Shown here one piece after another: positions 50,404-59,179 of a stretch of 64,000 nucleotides of DNA (the first letter of the stretch is position 1; every line of letters begins with the position of its first letter). The notes beneath the pieces were generated by a model. That model did not search any database. It saw only the letters and a program-made list of their open reading frames with translations, and was not told where the DNA came from. This DNA is from Armatimonadetes bacterium UBA5352 (GTDB lineage Bacteria > Armatimonadota > Zipacnadia > Zipacnadales > UBA5352): positions 53,114-117,113 of the forward strand of contig DHPY01000006.1 of assembly GCA_002411015.1 (NCBI GenBank), written 5' to 3'. The position numbers were made by a program, and so were the translations under genes.

Positions 50404-51939
50404 TCATCCCCACAGCTTGCGGTCGAAGGACCGGTACTGCACCGCCTCGGCGGCGTGCGCCACGCCGATCTGCTCCGCACCCTCGAGGTCCGCGATCGTC
50501 CGCGCGAGCTTGATGATCCGGTCGTGCGCCCGTGCGCTCAGCGCGAACTGCTCGATCGCCGTCTTCAGCAGCGACTCGACCTCCGGCGAGAGCGGGCAGA
50601 AGTCCCTCAGCGCCCGCGAGTTCATCTCCGAGTTGCTGAAGAACGGCGCCTCGGCGAACCGCTCCTGCTGGCGGACCCGGGCCGCAACGACCCGCTCGCG
50701 GATCGAGGCCGAGGATTCGCCCGGCTCCCGCTGCATGACCTCCTCCGGCATCAGCCGCGGCACCTCGCAGTGCATGTCGATGCGATCGAGCAGCGGGCCG
50801 GAGATCTGCTTGAGGTAGCGCTGGATCTGCGCCTGGCCGCAGGTGCACTCGCGCTGCGGATCGGTGGCGAAGCCGCACGGGCAGGGGTTCATCGCCGCGA
50901 TGAGCTGGAAGCGCGCAGGGAAGGTCATCGTGCTCTGCGCGCGCGCGATCGTCACGTCACCGTCCTCCAGCGGCTGGCGCATGACCTCAAGGGCATTGCG
51001 CGGGAACTCCGGCAGCTCATCGAGGAAGAGCACCCCGTGGTGGGCCAGCGAGACCTCGCCGGGCGAGGGGAAGGTTCCGCCGCCGATCAGGCCGGCACTG
51101 GAGACGGTGTGGTGCGGGTGCCGGAAGGGCCGCGTCTGGATGAGCGCATCGCCCGGCCGCATGAGGCCCTTCACGGAGTAGAGCTTCGTGACTTCGAGCG
51201 CCTCCTCGAGGGTCATGGGCGGGAGGATCGAGGGCATGCGGCGCGCGAGCATCGTCTTCCCGGAGCCTGGCGGCCCGACCATCAGGCAGTTGTGCCCGCC
51301 GGCCGCCGCGATCTCCAGCGCGCGCTTCACGTGGTCCTGCCCCTTCACATCGGCCATGTCCGCCTCGTACGGCGGCGTCTCGAGGCTGATGTCATCCTCC
51401 GCGACCTGCAGCGGCTCGTCCGCGAGGTTGCTCTCAAGCAGCTTCACACAGTCGTAGAGCGTCTGAGCGGCGAAGACCTCGAAGTCCGTCACCACCGCGG
51501 CCTCGTTCCCGTTGGCGGGGGGGACGATCAGCGCCCGGCGGCCGGCCTTGCGGCAGCCGAGCGCAATCGGCAGCGCCCCGGCGATCGGCCGCAGGCGGCC
51601 GTCGAGTGATAGCTCACCGGTCAGCGCGACCTCGTCGAGGATGCCGTCCGCGGCGACCTGCCCGCTCGCGACCAGCAGCCCGAGGGCGATCGGCAGATCG
51701 AACGCGGGGCCCTCCTTGCGGATGTCGGCAGGGGCGAGGTTGATCGTGATGCGCATCTTCGGGTACTCGAAGCCGGAGTTGCGGATGGCTGCCTCAACAC
51801 GGTTGGCGCTCTCGCGAACAGCCGCGTCCGGCAGGCCTACGATGGTGATGCTGGCATCGTTGTAGGAGACATCTACCTCAACCTGAACGGGGTACGCGTC
51901 AACGCCGAGAATGGCAGATGAGTGGACTCGGGCGAGCAT
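50404..51939 (-). CDS. comM: YifB/ComM-family magnesium-chelatase-like AAA ATPase
   Basis: A 511-residue protein of standard length. The N-terminal Lon-like ChlI domain starts MLARVHSSAILGVDAYPVQV. The AAA core has Walker A GPPGSGKT (222-229) and Walker B GVLFLDELPEF. A four-cysteine cluster (CPCGF...ECTC) and C-terminal SARAHDRIIKLARTIADLEG complete the family pattern. ComM is a hexameric helicase that promotes branch migration during natural transformation; in non-competent bacteria its role is unclear. Sitting upstream of two unknown small genes on the same strand, it may share their transcript. Confidence 0.93.
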   Translation of the reverse strand: MLARVHSSAILGVDAYPVQVEVDVSYNDASITIVGLPDAAVRESANRVEAAIRNSGFEYPKMRITINLAPADIRKEGPAFDLPIALGLLVASGQVAADGILDEVALTGELSLDGRLRPIAGALPIALGCRKAGRRALIVPPANGNEAAVVTDFEVFAAQTLYDCVKLLESNLADEPLQVAEDDISLETPPYEADMADVKGQDHVKRALEIAAAGGHNCLMVGPPGSGKTMLARRMPSILPPMTLEEALEVTKLYSVKGLMRPGDALIQTRPFRHPHHTVSSAGLIGGGTFPSPGEVSLAHHGVLFLDELPEFPRNALEVMRQPLEDGDVTIARAQSTMTFPARFQLIAAMNPCPCGFATDPQRECTCGQAQIQRYLKQISGPLLDRIDMHCEVPRLMPEEVMQREPGESSASIRERVVAARVRQQERFAEAPFFSNSEMNSRALRDFCPLSPEVESLLKTAIEQFALSARAHDRIIKLARTIADLEGAEQIGVAHAAEAVQYRSFDRKLWG

Positions 51940-52026
51940 GAGGGCCCCCCAGCGCGTCAGGATGCAGATGCGGAGGTCGCGGTTTCGCCGGGCGTCGCGC
52001 CATCTCCTCCATCGGGGGGAATCGCT

Positions 52027-52055
52027 GCGGCGCCCCGAGAGGTTTGGGGCGCCGC
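52027..52055 (-). terminator. Hairpin terminator after the isomerase-like gene
   Basis: A perfect 10-bp stem GCGGCGCCCC/GGGGCGCCGC (52027-52036 with 52046-52055), 9-base loop, 28 bases past the stop at 52084. The remainder of the 144-bp gap to comM shows no other structure. Confidence 0.6.
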
Positions 52056-52083
52056 GTGATGCATGCGCTCAGAAGCCAGCGGC

Positions 52084-52842
52084 TCAGTCCCGCTCAAGCA
52101 TCGCCAGCACGTTGGCGAGGCACCTCTCGACGGCCTCCATGGGCGGGACCGGGTAGTGCTCCTGCTCGATGATGTACCACTCCGTGCCGCCGACCTCCTC
52201 GCAGAGGTTGAAGATCGTGCTCCAGTCGGCGATGCCCTCGCCGACCAGGACGTCCTCGTTGTCGGGGTCGAAGTCCTTCACGTGCACGGTGACCGAGCGG
52301 CCCGGGTAGCGCTGGATGTACTCCGCCGGATCCTGCCCGCCGCGCAGGCAGTGCCCGATGTCGAGCTGGCCGAACACGTCCTCGTGCGCGCGCTGCATGA
52401 AGACATCCCAGGGGATCTCGCCCTCAAGTGCCTGGAACTCATGCGCGTGGTTGTGATAGCCAAGCTCGAGCCCCTGCTGATTCACCTTCTCGGCCGCCAC
52501 GCTGAAGACATCGGCGGTGCGCTTCCACGCCTCAACGGAGTCTCGGTACTCCGCGGGCAGCCCCGGCACGACGATGTAGTCGTTGCCCAGGTCGATCATG
52601 CTCTCGATGGTCGCGTTGAGTGTCATCTCCTCGATGGCGGTCACCTGAACATGCGCGCCCGCGATCCCGAGGCCGATCTCATCGCAGATATCGCCGATCT
52701 CTTCGGCGGTGTGCTCGAAGAAGCCGGCGAACTCCACGCCTTCATAGCCCATATCGGCGACACGTTCGAGCGTTCCGCGCACGTCTCTCGCCATCTCTTC
52801 GCGGATCGAGTAGAGCTGAAGGGCGACCGGAATACTTGACAT
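52084..52842 (-). CDS. Sugar phosphate isomerase/epimerase-like TIM-barrel protein
   Basis: A 252-residue xylose-isomerase-like TIM barrel. VALQLYSIREEM at the start is typical of this group; candidate ligands are in LGYHNHAHEF (His/Glu), LDIGHCL (Asp/His), VHVKDFD (His) and IIEQEHY (Glu). Similar proteins act on keto-sugars, inositols or their oxidised forms. AGGAGG abuts an upstream ATG (52851) and is nine bases from the ATG at 52842, so the latter is used. It appears monocistronic, divergent from the large lyase gene. Confidence 0.88.
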   Translation of the reverse strand: MSSIPVALQLYSIREEMARDVRGTLERVADMGYEGVEFAGFFEHTAEEIGDICDEIGLGIAGAHVQVTAIEEMTLNATIESMIDLGNDYIVVPGLPAEYRDSVEAWKRTADVFSVAAEKVNQQGLELGYHNHAHEFQALEGEIPWDVFMQRAHEDVFGQLDIGHCLRGGQDPAEYIQRYPGRSVTVHVKDFDPDNEDVLVGEGIADWSTIFNLCEEVGGTEWYIIEQEHYPVPPMEAVERCLANVLAMLERD

Positions 52843-53032
52843 GAGGCTCATCCTCCCTGCTATGCCCCGCCGCAGGACCTTGGGGCTCATGCGCAAAGCG
52901 ACGGTTCCTGGTTCGCCCCAGCCCGGCGAATGACCTCCGGAGAGATCCTGCCTGTGGCAAGGTCTCCTGCCGCAAGGAGCGAACTGTCCCGTAGGTATAC
53001 AGAATGCGTGCAAGACAGGAGCGTGTGGTGCA

Positions 53033-56000
53033 ATGCGGCAGATGACCCTGGCGATCATCCTGACGGCAGCACTCGTCCTGCCCATCACTCTCTGCTCAGC
53101 GCAGGAGGCTCCCATGAGTGAGCAGATCGTCTACGCCCCGGACATCGTCGGGGTCGAGCGGCTCTTCCTGATCGTTCTCGCTGTCCCACCCGATGCACCC
53201 GAGATCGCCGTCACCGTGCCCCCGCAGGCGCAGATGCTCGACCGCACCCCGCTCCCGACGCAGGCCGAGCAGCGTCGCTACTACTTCCGCTCAGTGGCGC
53301 CGGCGGAGCGCGTTGAGATACTCTTCGCGCACCCGGCGGGGCAGATCGCGGTGCCGCTCACGATCTGGAGCCGCGAGGACCTGCGCGAGTTCCGCGAGCT
53401 CAAGGGTGTCCAGCTTCCGCGCCGCTGGCCGCTTGGCGAGACGCTTCCCGAGCTGAAGCAGGGCCGCACGATCTACACCGACGAGCAGATAGAGGAGATG
53501 CGCGGCGGATCTGCGGGGGATCGCGCCGAACGCTACGCCGCACACACCGACGATGAGATCTGGGCGATGCAGACCGACTCCACGATCCCGCGCTGGCACT
53601 GGGTGAACGTGACCTACGGCTGTCCGGTGCACGGAACGGAGATCTACGAGTCGCGCGCCTACTACCCATGGATCAAGGACGCCACCTTCCCGTACAACTG
53701 GAAGATCGAGTGCCCGGTGGGGCATGAGCTGTATCCGTCGAATGACTTCGGAGCCGATGACTTCACCTCCGGAGAGTTCCCCGACGACGGCATCGGCGGC
53801 GGCTACATCGCTCCCGACGGCAAACACTATGGCTTCATCGCCGAGACCAACCAGGAGTACTGCCGGGAGATGATGCAGGTCGCGCCCACCTGCTCGCGAG
53901 CGTATATCGCCACCGGCGACGTGAAGTACCTCCACGCGGCGCTCGTGGCGTTCTGCCGGCTGGCCGATGAGTACGCCTACCTCGCGACGATGACGCAGCA
54001 CCGCCATCGCAACAGCGCCTCGCAGGTGGAGCGCCTCGGCCAGGGACGCTTCGATGAGGGCCCGTTCCTCAACGTCTCGGGCTTCACCGTCTATCCGATC
54101 GAGCTTCCCGGCCATCAGTGGACGCATGCTGAGGCCTATGACATGATCTGGCCGGACATCGAGCGCGATGAGCAGATCATCCCGTTCCTGCAGGGCAAGG
54201 GGATTCCGGTTGAGAGCCACGAGGACGTGCGGCGGTTCATCGAGGAGAACCTGATGGCCGTCTGGATGCAGGGCTCGATGGATGGCGCCACGCGCTCCAA
54301 TGAGCCCTACCAGCAGCGTGGCCTCGTGCGCATGGCCGAGATGCTCAACTACGAGCGCGGCGACGAGTTCATGGACTGGCTCTATGATGGCGACGGGAAG
54401 ATGCGCATCTTCGTCCCGAACACCTTCTTCCGCGATGGCGCGCCCTATGAATCCACCGGCGGCTACAACTCGATGCATGTGACCGCGCTTGGGCCGATCG
54501 TCGAGTCGATCGAGCACCTGCGCGATATGCGGCCGGAGGTCTACCCGCGTGCGAAGTACCCGGACATCACGCAGAGCCGGCGCTACCAGAACGTCTTCGA
54601 CTTCTGTATGGACACGGTAACCATCGGGCGGTTCTTCCCGAAGGTGGGCGACGGCGGCAGCCACCCAAGCTACAGCGTCCTGCCGCCCATCACCTGGCAC
54701 GATGCGAGCACTGACTCATTCGAGCACGCCTACCGCGTCTTCCGCGAGCCGAAGCTCGCCTGGGCGCTGGCGAACGCCCCAGGGTGGCAGCCCTCGGCTG
54801 AGTTCGGCTTCACGCGCGAGGAGATCGAGGCCGAGGCGGCCCTGGTGCCGGACGACTGGAATGACGCGAGTTCGCTGCATGACGGCTACGGGCTGGCGAT
54901 CGTCCGCGGAGGCACAGGCGATGCGCGTCGGGCTGCCTGGGCGCACTATGACCACGCGCGCGGCCACAAGCAGGACGACCTGCTGGACCTCGGCATGGAC
55001 GCCTTCCGCGGAAACATCCTCTCGCACATGGGCTACCCGCGCAACTGGGGGCAGTGGGAGAGCCTGTGGTCGAGCCACAACGTCGCGCGGCAGTTCGAGC
55101 CCTTCCTGAACCAGGTCGGGGAGCCGCAGTACATGGCCGATGCGGGCATCGCGCACGTGACCGAACTGCGCACCGAGCCGATCCCGGCGTATGACGACTC
55201 GACCGGCGAGCTGGCCGGGGAGCCGCAGCCCGACTACTGGCAGCGGCGGATGCTCGCGCTGATCGACGTATCCCCCGAAGAGTTCTACGCGCTCGACTTC
55301 TACCGCATCTCCGGCGGCGAGCAGCACTGGTGGTCCTTCCATGCGCAGGAGGGCGAGTACGCGACTGAGGGCATTGACCTCGTGGCGCAGGAGGGCGGGA
55401 CGCTCGCGGGGCCGGATGTGCCCTACGGAGACATCCCGTGGATACAGGCGCATGGCGGGACACAGCATCCGACCTACGGCTGGCGCGGAAACTACTTCAC
55501 CTTCCCGTTCCTCTACAACGTGCAGCATGGCAGCGCCGAGCAGCCCTGGTGGGGGGACTGGGCGTTCTCCTCGTCAGATGCGCAGAGCGCCGGGCTGCAC
55601 CTGCGGCAGCATGTCCTGCAGGCGCGGGATGGCGCGGGGCAACCGATTGAGGTCGCCATCACCGATGGCAAGGCCGCATCGGGCGGATCGCCCTACGAGA
55701 TGAAGTGGATCATGATGCACAATCCGGGCGAGGAAGCGGACGGGGCCGTGCGCACGCAGGTGCTCGCGGTGCTCGAGCCCTACCTCAACAACCCGATCAT
55801 CCGCAGCGCCGCTCCGATCGCCCTCTCCGGCGCGGACGAGGCGGGCTTCGAGGCAGGCGCGGCGCGGATTGAGCTGGTCAGCGGGCGCGTGGACACGGTC
55901 TTCTGGTCAGCCGATCCCAGCATCGAGCGCACCGCCGAGGGCGGCTTCCGCTTCGCCGGACGCTTCGGGATCTGGGCCGAGCGCGACGGCGAGCCGGTCG

Positions 56001-56623
56001 CGGTGTCGCTGGTCGGTGGCACGGTGCTGACGAAGAACGGGCAGGGGCTGCTGCTCGATGAGCCGGAGTTCCGCGCGGAGATCACGGCGGTGGATCACGC
56101 CGCGCGCACGATCACGATCTCTCCCGCACCTGAGGCGCCGGGCGCGCTGGTGGGGCAGAACCTGTTCATCGGCAACGAGAAGCGCTCGCTTGCCTACGAG
56201 GTGCTGAGCGTTGAGGAGGCCGCCGACAGTGTCACGCTGGAACTCTCGATGGACCCGCGCATCGGCACCGGAGAGGTCACGAGCACCGAGGACTTCCGGG
56301 TGCGCACGAGCACACCATTCCCGCTGCAGGGCTACAGCTACTACGAGGGCGCGCGTATCCGCAACGCCGATGGCTCGGCGGAGTATCGCATCAACGAGGT
56401 GCGCAACGCGGCCTTCGCAATGATAGACCGCGCGCTGCACCCGGAGGCCACCGCCGACGCGCTCGCGGCGGATTTCCCACCGGGCACGTGGTTCGAGGTC
56501 TACGACTACGGTGTCGGCGATCAGGTCTGGTGGCCGATGAGCGCGAGCCTCACTCAGCGCGCGCCGCACACCTGGGAGATGAACGCGGGCGCACAGGCGC
56601 AGGTGAACCTCCCGCGGGAGTAG
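53033..56623 (+). CDS. Very large secreted heparinase II/III-fold protein
   Basis: A 1196-residue exported protein (signal peptide MRQMTLAIILTAALVLPITL). The N-terminal 140 residues are a beta-domain. A CPVHG...CPVGHE pair with PSNDF near residue 225 resembles a small zinc-bound module. A long alpha/alpha region follows (APTCSRAYIATGDVKYLHAA, GGYNSMHVTALGPIVESIEH). The C-terminal 500 residues are beta-sandwich, including AWAHYDHARGHKQDDLLDLG in place of the usual heparinase His loop. The last 250 residues add further beta-modules. It likely depolymerises a uronate-containing glycan, but the catalytic set is not fully assigned. It leads a plus-strand run with a sulfatase and mannonate dehydratase. 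Confidence 0.82.
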   Translation: MRQMTLAIILTAALVLPITLCSAQEAPMSEQIVYAPDIVGVERLFLIVLAVPPDAPEIAVTVPPQAQMLDRTPLPTQAEQRRYYFRSVAPAERVEILFAHPAGQIAVPLTIWSREDLREFRELKGVQLPRRWPLGETLPELKQGRTIYTDEQIEEMRGGSAGDRAERYAAHTDDEIWAMQTDSTIPRWHWVNVTYGCPVHGTEIYESRAYYPWIKDATFPYNWKIECPVGHELYPSNDFGADDFTSGEFPDDGIGGGYIAPDGKHYGFIAETNQEYCREMMQVAPTCSRAYIATGDVKYLHAALVAFCRLADEYAYLATMTQHRHRNSASQVERLGQGRFDEGPFLNVSGFTVYPIELPGHQWTHAEAYDMIWPDIERDEQIIPFLQGKGIPVESHEDVRRFIEENLMAVWMQGSMDGATRSNEPYQQRGLVRMAEMLNYERGDEFMDWLYDGDGKMRIFVPNTFFRDGAPYESTGGYNSMHVTALGPIVESIEHLRDMRPEVYPRAKYPDITQSRRYQNVFDFCMDTVTIGRFFPKVGDGGSHPSYSVLPPITWHDASTDSFEHAYRVFREPKLAWALANAPGWQPSAEFGFTREEIEAEAALVPDDWNDASSLHDGYGLAIVRGGTGDARRAAWAHYDHARGHKQDDLLDLGMDAFRGNILSHMGYPRNWGQWESLWSSHNVARQFEPFLNQVGEPQYMADAGIAHVTELRTEPIPAYDDSTGELAGEPQPDYWQRRMLALIDVSPEEFYALDFYRISGGEQHWWSFHAQEGEYATEGIDLVAQEGGTLAGPDVPYGDIPWIQAHGGTQHPTYGWRGNYFTFPFLYNVQHGSAEQPWWGDWAFSSSDAQSAGLHLRQHVLQARDGAGQPIEVAITDGKAASGGSPYEMKWIMMHNPGEEADGAVRTQVLAVLEPYLNNPIIRSAAPIALSGADEAGFEAGAARIELVSGRVDTVFWSADPSIERTAEGGFRFAGRFGIWAERDGEPVAVSLVGGTVLTKNGQGLLLDEPEFRAEITAVDHAARTITISPAPEAPGALVGQNLFIGNEKRSLAYEVLSVEEAADSVTLELSMDPRIGTGEVTSTEDFRVRTSTPFPLQGYSYYEGARIRNADGSAEYRINEVRNAAFAMIDRALHPEATADALAADFPPGTWFEVYDYGVGDQVWWPMSASLTQRAPHTWEMNAGAQAQVNLPRE

Positions 56624-56643
56624 CATCGCGTCACCGGGGATGG

Positions 56644-56675
56644 CAGGCCTGAGCGTCGGAGGACGCTCAGGCCTG
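56644..56675 (+). terminator. Long perfect hairpin after the large lyase gene
   Basis: A 14-bp perfect stem (56644-56657 with 56662-56675) and a GGAG loop, 20 bases past the stop. No T-run follows, so it may reduce rather than stop read-through into the sulfatase gene. Confidence 0.6.
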
Positions 56676-56724
56676 ATGACGAATAGACGGGCTCAGTTCG
56701 CAGACAGGATGGAGGCCCAAACGG

Positions 56725-58047
56725 ATGCCGACCGCAAGCCACAACGCTCGCCCCAACATCGTCCAGATCATCTGCCACGACCTCGGCCGTTACGTAGGCT
56801 GCCTTGGCGCGCCGATCGACACACCGAACATCGACGCGCTGGCGGAGGAGGGCGCGCTCTTTGCCAACTACCACTGCACCGCCGCCCAGTGCTCCCCCTC
56901 GCGCGGCTCGATCATGACCGGCCGCTACCCGCACAACAACGGCCTCGTCGGCCTCGCGCACCTTGGCTGGCAGATCGGCGCGAACGAGGTTACGCTGCCG
57001 ATGTACCTTAACCGCGCGGGCTACCACACCCGCCTGATCGGCCACCAGCACGAGGACTCCGAGCCCGCGATGCTCGGCTACCAGACGATCGGGTCTCCGA
57101 AGAACGACGCCCGCACGGTGGCCACCGCACTGCACGAGTTCCTGCATGGTGAGGCGCGCGGCGGGCAGCCGTTCTACGTGAACTGCGGGATCGGCGAGCC
57201 GCATCGCCCGTACGAGCGCGAGGGCTACGACCGGGATGATCCGGATACGCTCGAGGTCCTGCCATACCTGCCGGATCGGCCGGGCATTCGCGAGGACCTC
57301 GCGGGCCTGCACGGGCTGATCTGGCGCCTCGATGAGGCCGTGGGCACGATGCGAGAGTCGCTTGAGGCAAGCGGCCTCGCCGACAACACGCTCTTCATCT
57401 TCACCACCGACCACGGGATCGCCATGCCGCGCGCCAAGGGCACCTGCTACGACCCCGGCACCGGCACCGTGCTCATCCTCCGCTGGCCAGAGCAGTTCGC
57501 GGGAGGCCGCGTGCGCAGCGAGCTGCTCACGAACTGCGACTTCCTCCCGACGCTCCTCGACCTCGCCGGCGTGGAGGCGCCGCCGCAGGTGGATGGCCGG
57601 AGCTTCCTCGCGCTGGCCGATGGCGACGAGTGCTACGAGCCGCGCGAAGAGATCTTCTGCGAGATGAACTGGCACGACCAGTACAACCCGATGCGCGCGG
57701 TACGCACGAACCGCTACAAGTACATCCGCAGCTTCGGGCGCAGGCCGCTGGTCTACATGCCCGCCGACATCTACGTCGCCCCCGCGGGCGAGGCGATGAA
57801 GGAGGACTTCTACTGCGCGGTTCGGCCAACCGAGGAGCTCTATGACCTCGACAGCGATCCGCTGGAGATGAACAACCTCATCGCCGATCCGGCACACGAC
57901 GACGCCGCATGGACGCTGCGCACGCGTGTGCAGAACTGGATGGTCGAGACGAACGATCCGCTGCTCTATGGCGACTACGCACCTGCCCGCGAGCAGCGCG
58001 AACGCAACGAGAGCAAGCCGATGGACAACGGGATTCCGCACTGCTGA
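56725..58047 (+). CDS. Sulfatase resembling N-sulfoglucosamine sulfohydrolase
   Basis: A 440-residue type I sulfatase. The formylglycine motif is C56-S-P-S-R60, followed by GSIMTGRYPHNNG, where the HxNG pattern resembles human SGSH (heparan N-sulfatase). D19 in CHDLGRY and D/H in FTTDHGIAMPRAKG are metal and active-site residues. No signal peptide is visible, so it is either cytoplasmic or exported unusually. The substrate is probably a sulfated amino sugar or oligosaccharide; that is inference. No formylglycine-generating enzyme is encoded in the window. GGAGG lies nine bases before the ATG. The mannonate dehydratase gene follows after 12 bases. Confidence 0.9.
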   Translation: MPTASHNARPNIVQIICHDLGRYVGCLGAPIDTPNIDALAEEGALFANYHCTAAQCSPSRGSIMTGRYPHNNGLVGLAHLGWQIGANEVTLPMYLNRAGYHTRLIGHQHEDSEPAMLGYQTIGSPKNDARTVATALHEFLHGEARGGQPFYVNCGIGEPHRPYEREGYDRDDPDTLEVLPYLPDRPGIREDLAGLHGLIWRLDEAVGTMRESLEASGLADNTLFIFTTDHGIAMPRAKGTCYDPGTGTVLILRWPEQFAGGRVRSELLTNCDFLPTLLDLAGVEAPPQVDGRSFLALADGDECYEPREEIFCEMNWHDQYNPMRAVRTNRYKYIRSFGRRPLVYMPADIYVAPAGEAMKEDFYCAVRPTEELYDLDSDPLEMNNLIADPAHDDAAWTLRTRVQNWMVETNDPLLYGDYAPAREQRERNESKPMDNGIPHC

Positions 58048-58059
58048 GGAGAGACGACG

Positions 58060-59040
58060 ATGCATCTGTGCCTTGGAATGCGCCTTAGGGGCGAACCTGC
58101 ACTGTTCGATCCGGAGGACCTGGCTTTCGCCGCGCAGTTCGGCGTGCCTGGCGTGAAGATCTGCGGAAGCGACCTGATCAGCCGCGAGACGGGGAACGTG
58201 CTGCACGCGGAGGACCTCGAGCGGATCATCCGCCAGCTTGAGGAGTTCGGCATCGCGCTCTCGGTGGTGCTGCTGCCGCAGGGGCGCGACACCCAGTACT
58301 GGAACGCGCGCCTCGGCAGGCCCGAGCGCGAGCAGGAGGCGCTCGACGTCTGCGAGACCCTGCGCGTCATCGGCGAGTTCGGTGTGCCGGTGGTGGAGTG
58401 GACCTGGAGCGTGCCCGACGTCTTCGGCAGCACCCGCGGCACCGGCCGCGGAGGCGCAGGCGTCCGTCGCTTCGACTACGAGGCCGTGCGGGAGATCCCT
58501 CCGGTCGAGCCCTGCGAGGCGATGGACGCCGACACCATGTGGGAGCGCATGCTCTGGTTCCTTCGTGCGATCATCCCCGCGGCGGAGCAGGCCGATCTGC
58601 GGCTGGCGCTGCACCCACACGACCCGCCATGCCCGTGGCTGCGCGGCGAGGCCCGCATCATCGGCAGCATTGAAGGCCTGCAGCGCCTCTTCGAGGAGGT
58701 GCCCTCGCCGGCGAACGGCCTGAACTTCTGCCAGGGCACCATCGCCGAGATGGGCGTTGACGTCATCGAGGCGATCCGGCTGTTTGGGGCCCAGGACCGC
58801 ATCAACCACGTGCATTTCCGTGATGTCAAGGGTGCGGTGCCCTTCTTCGACGAATCCTTCATTGACGATGGCGACACCGACATGCACGCGGCGATGCGCG
58901 CCTACAGCGAAGTCGGCTATCGCTATGCGATGATGCCCGACCACACACCGGCGGTCGCGGGCGATACGCCCTACGGCCACCGCGGCCGCGCCTATGCACT
59001 TGGCTACATGCGAGCACTGATGGAGTGCTACGGGCCATAG
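58060..59040 (+). CDS. uxuA: Mannonate dehydratase (UxuA-like)
   Basis: A 326-residue TIM-barrel protein with UxuA landmarks: LRLALHPHDPPCPW, GLNFCQGTIAEMG, NHVHFRDVKG, FIDDGDTDMHAA and MMPDHTPAVAGD. UxuA converts D-mannonate to 2-keto-3-deoxygluconate in hexuronate catabolism. It would feed a KDG pathway to which the DHDPS-family aldolase at 40.5 kb might belong. The symbol is given for family resemblance; substrate not verified, and it is shorter than E. coli UxuA (394 residues). The start has GAGGAGA about seven bases upstream and lies 12 bases after the sulfatase gene, so the two are cotranscribed. Confidence 0.82.
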   Translation: MHLCLGMRLRGEPALFDPEDLAFAAQFGVPGVKICGSDLISRETGNVLHAEDLERIIRQLEEFGIALSVVLLPQGRDTQYWNARLGRPEREQEALDVCETLRVIGEFGVPVVEWTWSVPDVFGSTRGTGRGGAGVRRFDYEAVREIPPVEPCEAMDADTMWERMLWFLRAIIPAAEQADLRLALHPHDPPCPWLRGEARIIGSIEGLQRLFEEVPSPANGLNFCQGTIAEMGVDVIEAIRLFGAQDRINHVHFRDVKGAVPFFDESFIDDGDTDMHAAMRAYSEVGYRYAMMPDHTPAVAGDTPYGHRGRAYALGYMRALMECYGP

Positions 59041-59088
59041 GGCCTGAGTTTGGGGGCATGGGGGAACGGCACTCGCCACGTAGAGGAG

Positions 59089-59135
59089 GGGCCGCACGAG
59101 CGTCATGCGCGAAGCGTGTGACGCGAGGTCGGCCC
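59089..59135 (+). other. Nested stem structure upstream of the MBL-rhodanese gene
   Basis: An inner 10-bp stem (59101-59110 with 59114-59123, two G-U pairs, GAA loop) inside an outer 6-bp stem GGGCCG/CGGCCC (59089-59094 with 59130-59135), joined by a symmetric 6/6 internal loop. It could terminate the sulfatase/uxuA transcript or be a leader element of the next gene. Confidence 0.4.
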
Positions 59136-59179
59136 GTTCGGAGGTCTGAACAGACACACGGGGCAGGAGGAGACGCGGG

